Of a DNA stretch of 64,000 bases, positions 16,083 to 25,484 are shown in pieces. The stretch is taken from NCBI RefSeq assembly GCF_003443735.1, contig NZ_CP031969.1, positions 6,138,001 through 6,202,000 on the forward strand. Direction: 5' to 3'. The DNA comes from Streptomyces sp. CC0208 (lineage in GTDB: Bacteria; Actinomycetota; Actinomycetes; Streptomycetales; Streptomycetaceae). The first letter of the stretch is position 1. Each line of letters begins with the position of its first letter. The position numbers and the translations under genes are program-made. The notes beneath the pieces are model-generated. The model worked only from the letters and a program-made list of their open reading frames with translations. It was not told where the DNA came from and searched no databases.

Positions 16083-17432
16083 ATGGGACGACCTGACCTG
16101 AGCCGCAGGCAACTTCTCACCGCAGCCGGCGGACTGGGCGTCGCCGCGAGCTTCGGCTTCGCGGCCCTCGGCACCGGCGCCGACGCACTCGCCTCCGGCG
16201 CGGACACCCGGGTGCGCTACTGGAACCTCTTCAGCGGCGGCGACGGCGCCAACATGATCGCGATGCTGGACGCCTTCCGAAAGGCCCACCCGGACATCGA
16301 CGTCAAGGACTCCACCCTCCAGTGGGGCAACCCCTTCTACACCAAGCTCGCCATGGCGGCGGCGGGCAACCGCGCCCCCGACCTCGGCGTCATGCACATG
16401 GGCCGGGTCACCGGCTTCTCACCGGGCCGTCTCCTCGACCCGTGGGACCTCGACCTGCTCGCCAAGTACGGCATACACGAACAGGACTACAACCCCGCGC
16501 TGTGGAAGCGCGGCGTCATCGACGGCAAGCTCTACGCCCTCCCGCTCGACATCCACGTACAGCTCTGCTTCTACCGCAAGGACGTCCTGGGCAAGGCGGG
16601 CCTGCTCGGCGACGACGGCCGGATGGTCCCGGTCACCTCCACCGACGAGTGGTTCGACGTCCTGAAGAAGGCCAAGGCGGCCCAGAAGAAAGGGCTCCAG
16701 ACGATCGGCCTGTGGACCAACGACCAGAACTTCCAGTGGTGGTTCTTCGTCGCCTTCTACACCCAGCTCGGCGGCAGGTGGTTCAACGCCGACAACACCG
16801 AGGTCCTCTTCGACCCCGACAAGGCCACCCAGGTCCTGGAGTTCCTCCGCCGCCACGTCACCGACGGGTACGTCATCCCCGGCGCCCCCACCGGCGAACA
16901 GTTCATCAACGGCGCCCCCTTCACCTGGGAGGGCAACTGGTCCGTGCCGGTCTTCTCCGGCGCGAAGCTCGACTACGGCGCGACCCCGCTGCCGCCCGTC
17001 TTCGGCAGACAGGCCACCCACGCCGAGTCGCACGCCTTCGTCCTGCCGCACCAGGCGGGCCGCGGCGGCGCCACCAACGAGGGCGCGCACCGACTCGCCG
17101 CGTACGTCGTCACGCACGCCCTCCAGTGGGCGGCCGGCGGTCACATCCCCGCGTACACGCCGACGCTGTCCACGGCCGCGTACCGGAAGCTCACCCCGCA
17201 GAACGAGTACGTGAGCGCCATGGACCACCAGGCCACCGAGCCGAAGGTGTGGTTCGCGGGCTCCACCGGCGTGCTCGCCCAGGACCTCGGCCCGGTCGTG
17301 GTCTCCTCGACGATGGGCTCCGCGAAGCCCGCGTCGGTGGCGCAGACCATGAAGAAACACCTCACCAAGCTGCTCGCCTCCAAGAACCCGATGGACGGCA
17401 GGACCGCCGCGCAGGGAGGTGCGGTCGCATGA
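16083..17432 (+). CDS. extracellular sugar-binding protein of an ABC importer (arabino-oligosaccharide, inferred)
   Basis: This is a 449-residue SBP of the carbohydrate uptake-1 type. The N-terminus has a twin-arginine-like signal (SRRQLLTAAGGLGVAASFGFA). The mature part starts around TRVRYWNLFSGGDG, where aromatic residues usually begin the sugar-binding lobe. There is no lipobox cysteine, unlike many Streptomyces SBPs. The ATG at 16083 has GGGG 6 bases upstream; another ATG at 16071 lacks an SD. Two permease genes follow with 4-base overlaps, and a GH51 arabinofuranosidase and a GH43 remnant lie just beyond, suggesting import of arabino-oligosaccharides. No ATPase is encoded; such systems usually share MsiK, known in Streptomyces. 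Confidence 0.85.
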   Translation: MGRPDLSRRQLLTAAGGLGVAASFGFAALGTGADALASGADTRVRYWNLFSGGDGANMIAMLDAFRKAHPDIDVKDSTLQWGNPFYTKLAMAAAGNRAPDLGVMHMGRVTGFSPGRLLDPWDLDLLAKYGIHEQDYNPALWKRGVIDGKLYALPLDIHVQLCFYRKDVLGKAGLLGDDGRMVPVTSTDEWFDVLKKAKAAQKKGLQTIGLWTNDQNFQWWFFVAFYTQLGGRWFNADNTEVLFDPDKATQVLEFLRRHVTDGYVIPGAPTGEQFINGAPFTWEGNWSVPVFSGAKLDYGATPLPPVFGRQATHAESHAFVLPHQAGRGGATNEGAHRLAAYVVTHALQWAAGGHIPAYTPTLSTAAYRKLTPQNEYVSAMDHQATEPKVWFAGSTGVLAQDLGPVVVSSTMGSAKPASVAQTMKKHLTKLLASKNPMDGRTAAQGGAVA

Positions 17433-18379
17433 CGACCAGCGCTCACATGACGACCGGAGCCGTCGCCGCACCGGGACGCGCCAGGACCGCGACCGCGACG
17501 GCGACCGTCCGCCGCAAGCAGGGCTTCCAGCACGGGGGTTGGTTCATCGCCCCGTTCCTGGCGCTCTTCGTGCTGTTCGTGATCTGGCCGCTGCTGCGCG
17601 GCGTCTGGCTCAGTTTCACGGACGCCAACATCTCCGGCGACGACGCGAGCTTCGTCGGCCTCGACAACTACCGCGAGGCCCTGCACGACTCGGCGATGTG
17701 GGACGCGCTCGGCCACAGCGCGTACTTCACGCTGCTGGTCGTCCCGTGCATCACCGTCCTCGCCTTCCTGCTGGCGATGCTCGCCCACCACATCGAGCGC
17801 GGCAAGTGGCTGTGGCGGCTGTGCTTCTTCGTGCCGTTCCTGCTGCCCTCGACGGTCGCCGCCAACATGTTCCAGTGGCTGTTCACCCAGGGCATCGGCC
17901 TGGTCAACGAGACCTTCGGGCTCGACACGCCCTGGCTCACCGACAAGTCGTACGCGATGCTCGCCATCGTCATCGAGACCCTCTGGTGGACCGTCGGCTT
18001 CAGCTTCCTGCTCTACCTCGCCGCCCTCCAGGGCATCCCCGGCCACCTCTACGAGGCCGCGAAGCTGGACGGCGCGAACGCCTGGCACCGCATGGTCCAC
18101 ATCACGCTGCCGATGCTGCGCAACATCACCGGCCTGGTGATCGCGCTCCAGATCCTCGCCTCGCTGCAGCTCTTCGACCAGGCGGTCGTGATGATGGACT
18201 TCGGGCCGGGTCCCGAGGTCAGCACCCGCTCCTTCGTCCAGTACACCCTGGAACAGGGCTTCACCAGCTACCGGGTGGGCTATGCCTCCGCGATGTCCAT
18301 CATCTTCTTCGTGATCATCGCAGTCGTCGCCCTGGCCCGGATGTGGCTGCTGCGCAACCGTGAGGAGAGCGGCCGATGA
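17429..18379 (+). CDS. sugar ABC transporter permease (MalF type)
   Basis: The 316-residue protein has six predicted membrane helices and the EAA loop typical of binding-protein-dependent permeases (YEAAKLDGANAWHRMVHITLPML, near residue 210), which contacts the ATPase. The first ~35 residues are cytosolic and basic (TVRRKQGFQHGG). The ATG overlaps the SBP stop (ATGA), with GGGAGGT upstream at 17413-17419. It pairs with the following permease to form the translocation pore for the inferred arabino-oligosaccharide importer. Confidence 0.92.
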   Translation: MTTSAHMTTGAVAAPGRARTATATATVRRKQGFQHGGWFIAPFLALFVLFVIWPLLRGVWLSFTDANISGDDASFVGLDNYREALHDSAMWDALGHSAYFTLLVVPCITVLAFLLAMLAHHIERGKWLWRLCFFVPFLLPSTVAANMFQWLFTQGIGLVNETFGLDTPWLTDKSYAMLAIVIETLWWTVGFSFLLYLAALQGIPGHLYEAAKLDGANAWHRMVHITLPMLRNITGLVIALQILASLQLFDQAVVMMDFGPGPEVSTRSFVQYTLEQGFTSYRVGYASAMSIIFFVIIAVVALARMWLLRNREESGR

Positions 18380-19251
18380 CCACCACCGCCGTACAGACCC
18401 GCAAGCGGTCCCGCGACCGGACCCGTAAGCCCTGGACACCCAGCCAGATCGTCCTCACCCTCCTCGGGGTCGCCGTCTCCGCCGTCTTCGTCGCACCGAT
18501 CGCGGCCGCGCTGTTCACCTCCCTCAAGTCCGAGGCGGAGGCGGCCGAGATCCCGCCGCACTGGCTGCCGAAGGTCTGGACGGGCCAGGCGTGGAAGGCG
18601 CTGTGGGAGACCGGCAACATCACCAACTGGTTCATCAACTCCCTGGTGGTGTCGGTCTGCGTCACCTCCGTGGTGCTGACGGTCAGCGCCCTCGCCGGAT
18701 ACGGCTTCGCCCGCACCGAGTTCCGCGGCAAGAACGTGCTCATGGGCATCGTCATGTCGGGCCTGATGGTCTCCCCGGCGGTCCTGGGAGTGCCCCTCTT
18801 CACGACGGTCCAGCAGATGGGGATGGTCGACACGTACTGGGGCATGATCCTTCCCCAGTGCGCGCCGGCCGCGATGGTCTACATCCTCTACAAGTTCTTC
18901 CAGGGCGTCCCGCGCGAGTTGGAGGAGGCCGCGTTCATCGACGGCGCGGGCCGCTGGCGGGTCTTCTTCACGATCGTGGTCCCACTGGCGAGGCCGTCCC
19001 TGGCGGCGGTCGGCATCTTCACCTTCATCGCCTCCTGGAACAACTTCCTGTGGCCCTACATGGTGACCAACAACCCCGACCTGATGACCATGCCGAACGG
19101 CATCGCGACCGTCATGAACTCCTACGGCATCCAGTGGGCCCAACTCATGGCCGGCGGCCTCATGGCGGGCCTCCCCCTGATCATCGTGTTCGTCTTCTTC
19201 CAACGCCAGATCGTGGCGGGGGTGGCCCATACGGGGCTGGCGGGCCAGTGA
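18376..19251 (+). CDS. sugar ABC transporter permease (MalG type)
   Basis: The 291-residue inner-membrane permease has six helices and an EAA-like loop (LEEAAFIDGAGRWRVFFTIVVPL, near residue 190). It overlaps the first permease gene by 4 bases (ATGA). The carbohydrate ABC transporter CUT1 family fits throughout. Its stop at 19251 is followed within about 20 bases by the remnant of a GH43 arabinanase, so the operon has lost sequence directly downstream. Confidence 0.92.
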   Translation: MTTTAVQTRKRSRDRTRKPWTPSQIVLTLLGVAVSAVFVAPIAAALFTSLKSEAEAAEIPPHWLPKVWTGQAWKALWETGNITNWFINSLVVSVCVTSVVLTVSALAGYGFARTEFRGKNVLMGIVMSGLMVSPAVLGVPLFTTVQQMGMVDTYWGMILPQCAPAAMVYILYKFFQGVPRELEEAAFIDGAGRWRVFFTIVVPLARPSLAAVGIFTFIASWNNFLWPYMVTNNPDLMTMPNGIATVMNSYGIQWAQLMAGGLMAGLPLIIVFVFFQRQIVAGVAHTGLAGQ

Positions 19252-19269
19252 CACGACCACGGCACTGCA

Positions 19270-19541
19270 CGGCACGGCCGCTCCTACTACCTCCTCGCGT
19301 CATACGACACCTGTTGTGCGGGAGTGAACTCCACGTACAAGATCAGGGCGGCGGCGACCTGCTGCTGGCAGGACACGGGAGGTACATCGGCACCGGAGGC
19401 GAGTCGGTCTTCCGCACCCGCGGCCAGGACTGGCTGGCCTACCACTACTACGACGCAGAGGACAACGGCACACCGAAGCCGGGCCTGAACAGGCTCGGTT
19501 GGGCGCGTGACTGGCCGGTTGTCGAGCAACCCCGTTTCTGA
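19270..19541 (+). pseudogene. C-terminal remnant of a GH43 endo-1,5-alpha-arabinanase
   Basis: Two fragments in different frames match the C-terminus of the intact GH43 enzyme encoded at 30731-31687. In the first frame, about 19270-19350 reads RSYYLLASYDTCCAGVNSTYK, against YYYLFASYDTCCAGTSSTYK in the intact protein. In the second frame, about 19348-19541 reads GGDLLLAGHGRYIGTGGES and then DWLAYHYYDAEDNGTPK, ending near RDWPVVEQ. Between them about 21 residues present in the intact enzyme are missing and the frame shifts. Everything upstream of residue ~215 is gone, with the break just after the permease stop. The operon evidently once encoded importer, endo-arabinanase and arabinofuranosidase together. 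Not expected to be functional. Confidence 0.85.
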
Positions 19542-19560
19542 AACTTCCTGAAAGGCATCC

Positions 19561-21078
19561 ATGAGCACGCCCACCGCCCGCTTCACCCTCGACCCCGCCT
19601 TCACCGTCGGCGAAGTGAACCCCCGTGTCTTCGGCTCCTTCGTGGAACACCTGGGCCGCTGCGTCTACACCGGCATCTTCGAACCCGGTCACCCCTCCGC
19701 GGACGAGGACGGAATCCGCACCGACGTCCTGGACCTGGTCCGGGAACTCGGCGTCACCGCCGTCCGCTACCCCGGCGGCAACTTCGTCTCGGGCTACAAG
19801 TGGGAGGACAGCGTCGGCCCGGTGGAGGACCGCCCCCGCCGCCTCGACCTCGCCTGGCGCTCCACCGAGACCAACCGCTTCGGCCTCTCCGAGTACATCG
19901 CCTTCCTGAAGAAGGTCGGCCCCCAGGCCGAGCCGATGATGGCGATCAACCTCGGCACCCGCGGTGTCGCCGAGGCCCTCGAACTCCAGGAGTACGCCAA
20001 CCACCCGGCCGGCACCGCCCTCTCCGACCTCCGCGGCGCCCACGGCGACAAGGACCCCTTCGGCATCAACCTCTGGTGCCTGGGCAACGAGATGGACGGC
20101 CCCTGGCAGACCGGCCACAAGACGGCGACGGAGTACGGCCGGATCGCCGCCGAGACGGCCCGCGCGATGCGCCAGCTCGACCCGGGCGTCGAACTCGTCG
20201 CCTGCGGCTCCTCCAGCCAGTCCATGCCCACGTTCGCCGAGTGGGAGGCGACGGTCCTCGCCGAGACGTACGACCTCGTCGACTACATCTCCCTGCACGC
20301 CTACTACCAGCCGGAGAACGGCGACCTCGACTCCTTCCTGGCCTCCGCCGTCGACATGGAGTCCTTCATCGAGAACGTGGTCGCCACCGCCGACCACGTG
20401 GGCGCGAAGCTCAAGTCCAAGAAGAAGATCAACCTCTCCTTCGACGAGTGGAACGTCTGGTACATCTCGGAGTGGCACGAGATCGAGAACTCCGGCACGC
20501 GGGACTGGGCGGAGGCCCCCCGTCTCCTGGAGAACAACTACAGCGTCCTGGACGCGGTCGTCTTCGGTTCCCTCCTCATCGCCCTGCTGCGGCACGCGGA
20601 CCGCGTCACCGTCGCCTGTCTGGCCCAGCTGGTCAACGTGATCGCCCCGATCATGACCGAGCCGGGCGGCCCGGCCTGGCGTCAGACGACGTTCTTCCCG
20701 TTCGCCCAGGCCTCCAGGTACGGCCGCGGCGAGGTCCTCGACGTCCGGGTCGACTCGCCGACCTACGACACGAAGAAGTACGGCGAGACGGACCTCCTGC
20801 ACGCCACCGCCGTGCGCGCCGAGGACGGGTCGGTCACCGTGTTCGCCGTCAACCGCAGCCGCAGCGAGCAGCTGCCGCTCGAAGTCGCCCTGAGCGGACT
20901 GGACTTGACGACCGTGGTCGAGCACAGCGTCCTCGCCGACGCCGACCCGGACGCCCGCAACACCCTGGACGCGCCCGACCGGGTCGCCCCGCACGCGGCC
21001 GAGGGCACCGCGCTGACGGACGGCACCCTCACCGCCGTACTGGAGCCGCTGTCCTGGAACGTGATCCGGCTCGCGTGA
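19561..21078 (+). CDS. abfA: GH51 alpha-L-arabinofuranosidase
   Basis: This is a 505-residue intracellular GH51 enzyme without a signal peptide. It removes terminal alpha-L-arabinofuranosyl residues from arabino-oligosaccharides. The acid/base is E177 in CLGNEMDGPW and the nucleophile E296 in SFDEWNVWY. The early RYPGGNFVSGYKWEDSVGP stretch is family-typical, and the C-terminal beta-domain follows from about residue 375. The ATG has GAAAGG about 8 bases upstream. It lies downstream of the importer and the decayed arabinanase, consistent with cytoplasmic hydrolysis of imported oligosaccharides. Transcription may come from the importer promoter; I see no separate strong promoter. Confidence 0.95.
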   Translation: MSTPTARFTLDPAFTVGEVNPRVFGSFVEHLGRCVYTGIFEPGHPSADEDGIRTDVLDLVRELGVTAVRYPGGNFVSGYKWEDSVGPVEDRPRRLDLAWRSTETNRFGLSEYIAFLKKVGPQAEPMMAINLGTRGVAEALELQEYANHPAGTALSDLRGAHGDKDPFGINLWCLGNEMDGPWQTGHKTATEYGRIAAETARAMRQLDPGVELVACGSSSQSMPTFAEWEATVLAETYDLVDYISLHAYYQPENGDLDSFLASAVDMESFIENVVATADHVGAKLKSKKKINLSFDEWNVWYISEWHEIENSGTRDWAEAPRLLENNYSVLDAVVFGSLLIALLRHADRVTVACLAQLVNVIAPIMTEPGGPAWRQTTFFPFAQASRYGRGEVLDVRVDSPTYDTKKYGETDLLHATAVRAEDGSVTVFAVNRSRSEQLPLEVALSGLDLTTVVEHSVLADADPDARNTLDAPDRVAPHAAEGTALTDGTLTAVLEPLSWNVIRLA

Positions 21079-21087
21079 CCGACCGGG

Positions 21088-24075
21088 CTACCGGCCGGGG
21101 GAGTCCACCGGTGCCACCGGCACTCCTCCGGCCGAGGCCCCCATCGCCGTCAGCCGCACCTCCCCGGGCCCCGACTCCGTCGTCCCGTCGGACAGCACCG
21201 CCAGTGCCAGGGTGTTGGTGCCCCGCGTGCGCAGGATGCCGTTCGGCAGGACGAAGGTGTGCTGCGGGCCCACGTCGTTGACGTACTGGCCCATGTTCCA
21301 GCCGTTGAGGAAGATCTGCACGCGGTAGGCGCGCTTCGGGTCGTCGTCGAGGGCGAGACCGACGGAGGCGTCGATGCCGGAGTCCACGGCGAGCCGGAAC
21401 GTCGTCCGGTACCAGGTGACCCCCTGGCGCCGGTCGGCGCGCGGCAACTGCGTGTCCTCCCAGTGCTCTTCGGCGAACCCCGGCAGATGCCAGCCCTTGC
21501 GCTCCCCGTACAGCCCGCCGTTGTTGAGCGGCCCGCGCACCGGGTCGGGTGCCGTCTCGCCCTGGATGCGCCAACTCGCCTTCGGGGAACCGCCCTTGAA
21601 GGTGACCGCCGTCAAACCCCGGGCCACCTTGTGGGAGTCGGCGGATCCGCCGTCCATGTCGTGTGCCATCCGCCGGACCAGGACGGACAGGACGCGGGGC
21701 GAGTGCCCGGCGGGGGGCGGCACGTCGAAGGTGGCCGTCGCCGTCCAACTGCCCCTGCGCGCGGTGCCCTTGTCCGGCACCGGCATCCGGTGCGTGCCCA
21801 GCGGCTCGCCGTCCAGCCACGCCATCAGCAGCCCCTGCGTGCCCGTGCTGTAGGACAGCGACACCGACTCCAGCTCGTCCGCGCCCGTCAGGCGTCCCCG
21901 GTACCAGACGTCGCCGTAGTGGAAGCCGTAGTCGTCGGCGAACAGGACCGGCTGCCCCTTCGGGACCGGGGTGATGCTGTACGAGCTCGTGCGGTCGGCG
22001 GTGGTCCAGCCGGAGTCGTCGTAGTCCGGGACGGACTCGAAGTTCTCGGTACGGCGCCGCCAGCCGCCCAGCGCGGGCAGCCGCACCTCCCCCACGGCGG
22101 GGATCGGGAGCTGTCCGGGCGTGGGCGGCATGTCGGCGCGCAGGCTGCCCATCGGGGTGGCGGAGGTGCGCAGCGGGCGGCCGTTCCAGGTGATCCCGCC
22201 CATGCCGCGCGGCCCCCACACCTCCATGCCCGTGCCCTCGACGGTGTCACCGGTGAGATGGGCGGTCGCCCCGTCCAGGGTGACCCCGCGCACCAGCGAC
22301 GGCCCGTACACGAGGACCGGTCCGGTCGGGGTGTCCACCGGGAACAGCCGCAGCGAGCCGGGGTCGTCGGTGAAGATCAGCAGCAGCGGGGTGTCGCTGC
22401 CGCCGCCCTCGATCCGCACCCGGGCCGGGCCGCCGACGCCCATCGGCACGGTGATCCTGAGGACGCCGAGGTCGTAGTTCCACGCGGGTTCCGCGTCGCC
22501 CCGGGTGACCAGGGGCTCCTCCGGGCACTCCAGGAGGACCTGGGCCATCTCGCCGTGCGGGGCCGTGAACACGGCGATGTCCATCCGGCCGACCTTCTGG
22601 CACATCATGGGCTGCGCGGTGGCGAACTTGAGCGTGTGCCCGCCCAACTGGAGGCCCGCGGTGAGCAGTCGGGCGTCATGGGCGGCCACGGTGAACGCCA
22701 CGTCGATCCCGGCGTCCGGGATCGTGGTGGTGATCGGCGCGTCGGTGTCGTTGCGCACGACGTACACCTGGGAGCCGGTGTCCGGGTTGGTCAGGTGGTA
22801 CACCTTCAGCCGCTCGTCCGCGGCCCGCACCGCGTCGGCGCGGTTCAGCTTGGCGAAGTCCGGCACGGTCCGCAGGAGATGGCCCAGCTGGTGCGCCGGG
22901 GCGAGCTTCGGCGTCTGCCGGCGGGCCTCGTCGATCGCCGCCCCGTAGTCGTACGACGTGTAGACCTGCGGGGCGGGCAGCCAGCCCCACGAGGTGCCGC
23001 CGAAGGTCATGTAGACGTTGTGCACGGTGATGCCGTTGGCGAGGTTGGTGAGCTGGAAGCGCCGCTCGTAGGCCGCGTCCCGGGTCCGCCGTGCCTCGGC
23101 GTACCCCTTGCCGTCGAACGTGGCCCCGCCCCACGAGTCGAACCAGCCGCCGCCGAACTCCGGCATGAACCCGGGTGTCGTGGGACTGGCCGTGGCCCCG
23201 CCCTTCAGCCCGCCCTCGCCGAAGTCCCCCCAGTCGGGCGGCACTTCGGACGGCACGGGGTACCCGTCGAAGCCGTAGAGCCATCCGCGCTCCTCGCCCC
23301 CGGTGTTGAAGGATCCCGGGGTCCAATACCCGTTCCTGCCCTTGTCGTTGTGGAACAGCGGGACGTCGATCCCGTCGGCGCGCACCTTCTTGTACAGGTG
23401 GGACATGTAGTCGCGGCCGAGGGGCTCGTCGACGAAGGCGTCGTACTCGTTCTCGATCTGGTAGAGCAGGACCGTGCCGGTGCCCTTGGTGAACAGGTGC
23501 CGGGCGGCGATGGCGTTGACCTCGGTCAGCCACTCGTCGACGTACGACAGATAGGCCGGGTCGGAGGTGCGGGCCCGGCCCGCGGTCGCCGTCAGCCAGC
23601 CCGGGAAGCCGCCGCCGTCGACCTCGGCGTTGATGTACGGGCCCGGGCGCAGGATCACGTACAGGCCGGTCTCGGTGGCCGTGCGCAGGAACAGGTCGAG
23701 GTCGCGGACGCCGGTGAAGTCGTACTGGCCGGGGCCGGGGGAGTGGTAGTTCCAGGCCACGTACACGCTCACCGCGTTGAAGCCGTGGGCGCGCATCTTC
23801 TGCAGGATGTCCCGCCACAGCGACGGGCTCGGCAGCCGGAAGGGGTGCATCTCACCCGACCACAGCACCAGGCGCCGGCCGTCGACCAGCAGCGAGTGCT
23901 TGTCGTGGCCGACCTTGTGGCGCGCCCGGTCGGCGGCGGGAGCGCCGGGCGCGGGCCCGGTGGGCACGCTGTGGGAGGCGTAGGCCCGGGTGGTCTCCCC
24001 ACCACTGCCGCTCAGCGCGAAGCCGAGCGCCGTGGTGCCGGCGAGGGCGCTGAATGTACGTCTGCTCAGCTCCAA
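21088..24075 (-). CDS. secreted GH35 beta-galactosidase (Tat substrate)
   Basis: This 995-residue multidomain enzyme starts at a TTG (24075) with AGGAGG 8 bases upstream; a longer open frame exists but lacks an SD. The N-terminus is twin-arginine (LSRRTFSALAGTTALGFAL). The GH35 barrel has the acid/base E210 in QIENEY and nucleophile E306 in MPEFGGGW. Domains resembling BetaGal_dom2/3 and two C-terminal beta-galactosidase jelly rolls follow (for example LNGWNMGQYVNDVGPQ). It should cleave beta-galactosyl residues outside the cell, for example from galactan or arabinogalactan side chains. It converges on the GH51 gene with a 9-bp gap. A GCGCTAGCGC palindrome lies in its leader. Confidence 0.92.
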   Translation of the reverse strand: MELSRRTFSALAGTTALGFALSGSGGETTRAYASHSVPTGPAPGAPAADRARHKVGHDKHSLLVDGRRLVLWSGEMHPFRLPSPSLWRDILQKMRAHGFNAVSVYVAWNYHSPGPGQYDFTGVRDLDLFLRTATETGLYVILRPGPYINAEVDGGGFPGWLTATAGRARTSDPAYLSYVDEWLTEVNAIAARHLFTKGTGTVLLYQIENEYDAFVDEPLGRDYMSHLYKKVRADGIDVPLFHNDKGRNGYWTPGSFNTGGEERGWLYGFDGYPVPSEVPPDWGDFGEGGLKGGATASPTTPGFMPEFGGGWFDSWGGATFDGKGYAEARRTRDAAYERRFQLTNLANGITVHNVYMTFGGTSWGWLPAPQVYTSYDYGAAIDEARRQTPKLAPAHQLGHLLRTVPDFAKLNRADAVRAADERLKVYHLTNPDTGSQVYVVRNDTDAPITTTIPDAGIDVAFTVAAHDARLLTAGLQLGGHTLKFATAQPMMCQKVGRMDIAVFTAPHGEMAQVLLECPEEPLVTRGDAEPAWNYDLGVLRITVPMGVGGPARVRIEGGGSDTPLLLIFTDDPGSLRLFPVDTPTGPVLVYGPSLVRGVTLDGATAHLTGDTVEGTGMEVWGPRGMGGITWNGRPLRTSATPMGSLRADMPPTPGQLPIPAVGEVRLPALGGWRRRTENFESVPDYDDSGWTTADRTSSYSITPVPKGQPVLFADDYGFHYGDVWYRGRLTGADELESVSLSYSTGTQGLLMAWLDGEPLGTHRMPVPDKGTARRGSWTATATFDVPPPAGHSPRVLSVLVRRMAHDMDGGSADSHKVARGLTAVTFKGGSPKASWRIQGETAPDPVRGPLNNGGLYGERKGWHLPGFAEEHWEDTQLPRADRRQGVTWYRTTFRLAVDSGIDASVGLALDDDPKRAYRVQIFLNGWNMGQYVNDVGPQHTFVLPNGILRTRGTNTLALAVLSDGTTESGPGEVRLTAMGASAGGVPVAPVDSPGR

Positions 24076-24097
24076 GGGAGCGCCTCCTGGTCGTGCC

Positions 24098-24107
24098 GCG
24101 CTAGCGC
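24098..24107. promoter_or_regulatory. perfect palindrome GCGCTAGCGC in the GH35 leader
   Basis: A 10-bp perfect dyad sits 23 bases before the TTG start of the GH35 gene, in the gap shared with the divergent Rrf2 gene. It could be a LacI-type operator half or a coincidence of GC-rich sequence. Confidence 0.3.
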
Positions 24108-24185
24108 CAGTCCGTCCGTGGGTGTGGTTGGTGTGCCTATTGTGGCGTGGCCATTGTCTCTTCCCGAACGCCGCACAATTGTCGT

Positions 24186-24644
24186 ATGAGGATCTCTGCA
24201 CGGGCGGACTACGCGGTACGGGCAGTGCTGGAGCTTGCCGTGAGGCAGGGCACCGAGCCGGTGAAGGCCGAGGCCATCGCCGCGGTCCAGGACATTCCGC
24301 ACAAGTTCCTGGAGGGGATCCTCGGCGACCTCAGGCGCGGCGGGATCGTCGACAGCAGGCGGGGCGGGGGCGGCGGTTACCGGCTCGCGCGCGAGGCCTC
24401 GGCCGTCACGGTCGCGGATGTCATCCGCGCGGTCGACGGGCCGATCGTGTCGGTGCGCGGCGAGCGGCCCACCGGTCTGGAGTACACGGGGTCCGCCCAG
24501 CCCCTGCTCCCGCTGTGGATCGCCCTGCGGGCCAACGTCCGCAAGATCCTGGAGGGCGTCACCATCGCCGACATCGCGGGCGACGCGCTCCCCGAGCCGG
24601 TGCGGCGGCTCGCGGCCGAACCGGCCGCGTGGGAGAACCCCTGA
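24186..24644 (+). CDS. Rrf2-family transcriptional regulator without iron-sulfur cysteines
   Basis: The 152-residue protein has the Rrf2 winged helix: MRISARADYAVRAVLELA, then IPHKFLEGILGDLRRGGIVDSRRGGGGGYRLAR with the typical Gly-rich wing. IscR/NsrR members bind an Fe-S cluster with three cysteines near residues 90-106; this protein has no cysteine at all, so it belongs with cluster-free members such as CymR. ATG start immediately after a short divergent promoter shared with the GH35 gene. Its targets are not evident; sulfur or redox control would be the default guess. Confidence 0.85.
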   Translation: MRISARADYAVRAVLELAVRQGTEPVKAEAIAAVQDIPHKFLEGILGDLRRGGIVDSRRGGGGGYRLAREASAVTVADVIRAVDGPIVSVRGERPTGLEYTGSAQPLLPLWIALRANVRKILEGVTIADIAGDALPEPVRRLAAEPAAWENP

Positions 24645-24819
24645 TCGCTGCCGGGGCCCAACTTCTGCTGTTTACACGTGAGTTCGGCCATCGTGGGAAT
24701 GGCTGGAGTTCGCTCTGGCGGTGCCACAGGGGGCTCCCTACGATTCGATCGCCGCGGCGCTTCACAGAAACCACACAGGTTCTCCACGCTTCAACTACAG
24801 CGCAGAGGAGAGACCCCCC

Positions 24820-25470
24820 ATGGCAAGTGGACTTCTTCTGGGCGGTGCCGTCGCCGCTCTCGTGGCCGCGGCGGTGCCCGCGCACAACCCGTCCGGCGGG
24901 TTCGTCGACCCGCCCCCGGACAAGATCGTCATCGACGTCGCCACGGTGAACGGCTCCGGCTGTCCCGCGGGTACGGCGGCCGTCGCCGTCTCCGAGGACA
25001 ACACCGCCTTCACGGTGACCTACAGCGACTACCTCGCCCAGGTCGGCGGCAACTCCGATCCCACGGCGTTCCGCAAGAACTGCCAGCTCAACCTGATCGT
25101 CCACGTCCCGCAGGGCTTCACGTACGCCATCGCCGAGGCGGACTACCGGGGCTTCGCCTCGCTCCAGGCCGGCGCGAGCGGCGTCCAGCGGGCCTCGTAC
25201 TACTTCCAGGGCTCCTCGCAGACGGCCGCCAAGACCCACACCTTCCCCGGCGCCTACAACGACAACTGGCAGGCGACCGACACCACCGACTGGGCCCAGC
25301 TGGTCTGGGCCCCCTGCGGAGTCCAGCGCAACTTCAACATCAACACGGAGGTCCGCGTGAACGCGGGCACCTCCTCGCCGTCCAAGGTCAGCTTCATGAC
25401 GATGGACTCGACCGACGGCGACATCAGCACCGTGTACCACATGGCGTGGAAGGAGTGTCCCCGCAAGTGA
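24820..25470 (+). CDS. secreted DUF4360 protein
   Basis: The 216-residue protein has an N-terminal hydrophobic signal (GLLLGGAVAALVAAAVPAHN) and a beta-rich domain with the DUF4360 hallmarks: GSGCPAGTAAVAVSEDNTAF, then FRKNCQLNLIVHVPQG and a C-terminal KECP. Four conserved cysteines probably form disulfides outside the cell. GAGGAG precedes the ATG by about 9 bases. DUF4360 proteins are common, secreted and of unknown function in actinomycetes and fungi. It converges on the dioxygenase gene across a strong terminator. No operon partner. Confidence 0.85.
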   Translation: MASGLLLGGAVAALVAAAVPAHNPSGGFVDPPPDKIVIDVATVNGSGCPAGTAAVAVSEDNTAFTVTYSDYLAQVGGNSDPTAFRKNCQLNLIVHVPQGFTYAIAEADYRGFASLQAGASGVQRASYYFQGSSQTAAKTHTFPGAYNDNWQATDTTDWAQLVWAPCGVQRNFNINTEVRVNAGTSSPSKVSFMTMDSTDGDISTVYHMAWKECPRK

Positions 25471-25484
25471 GGTCCTGAGCGGGG

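Noticed and set aside
15903..16397. N-terminal extension of the ImmA/IrrE gene
   Set aside because: Would cover the divergent promoter and the importer SBP start; a good SD lies before 15902.
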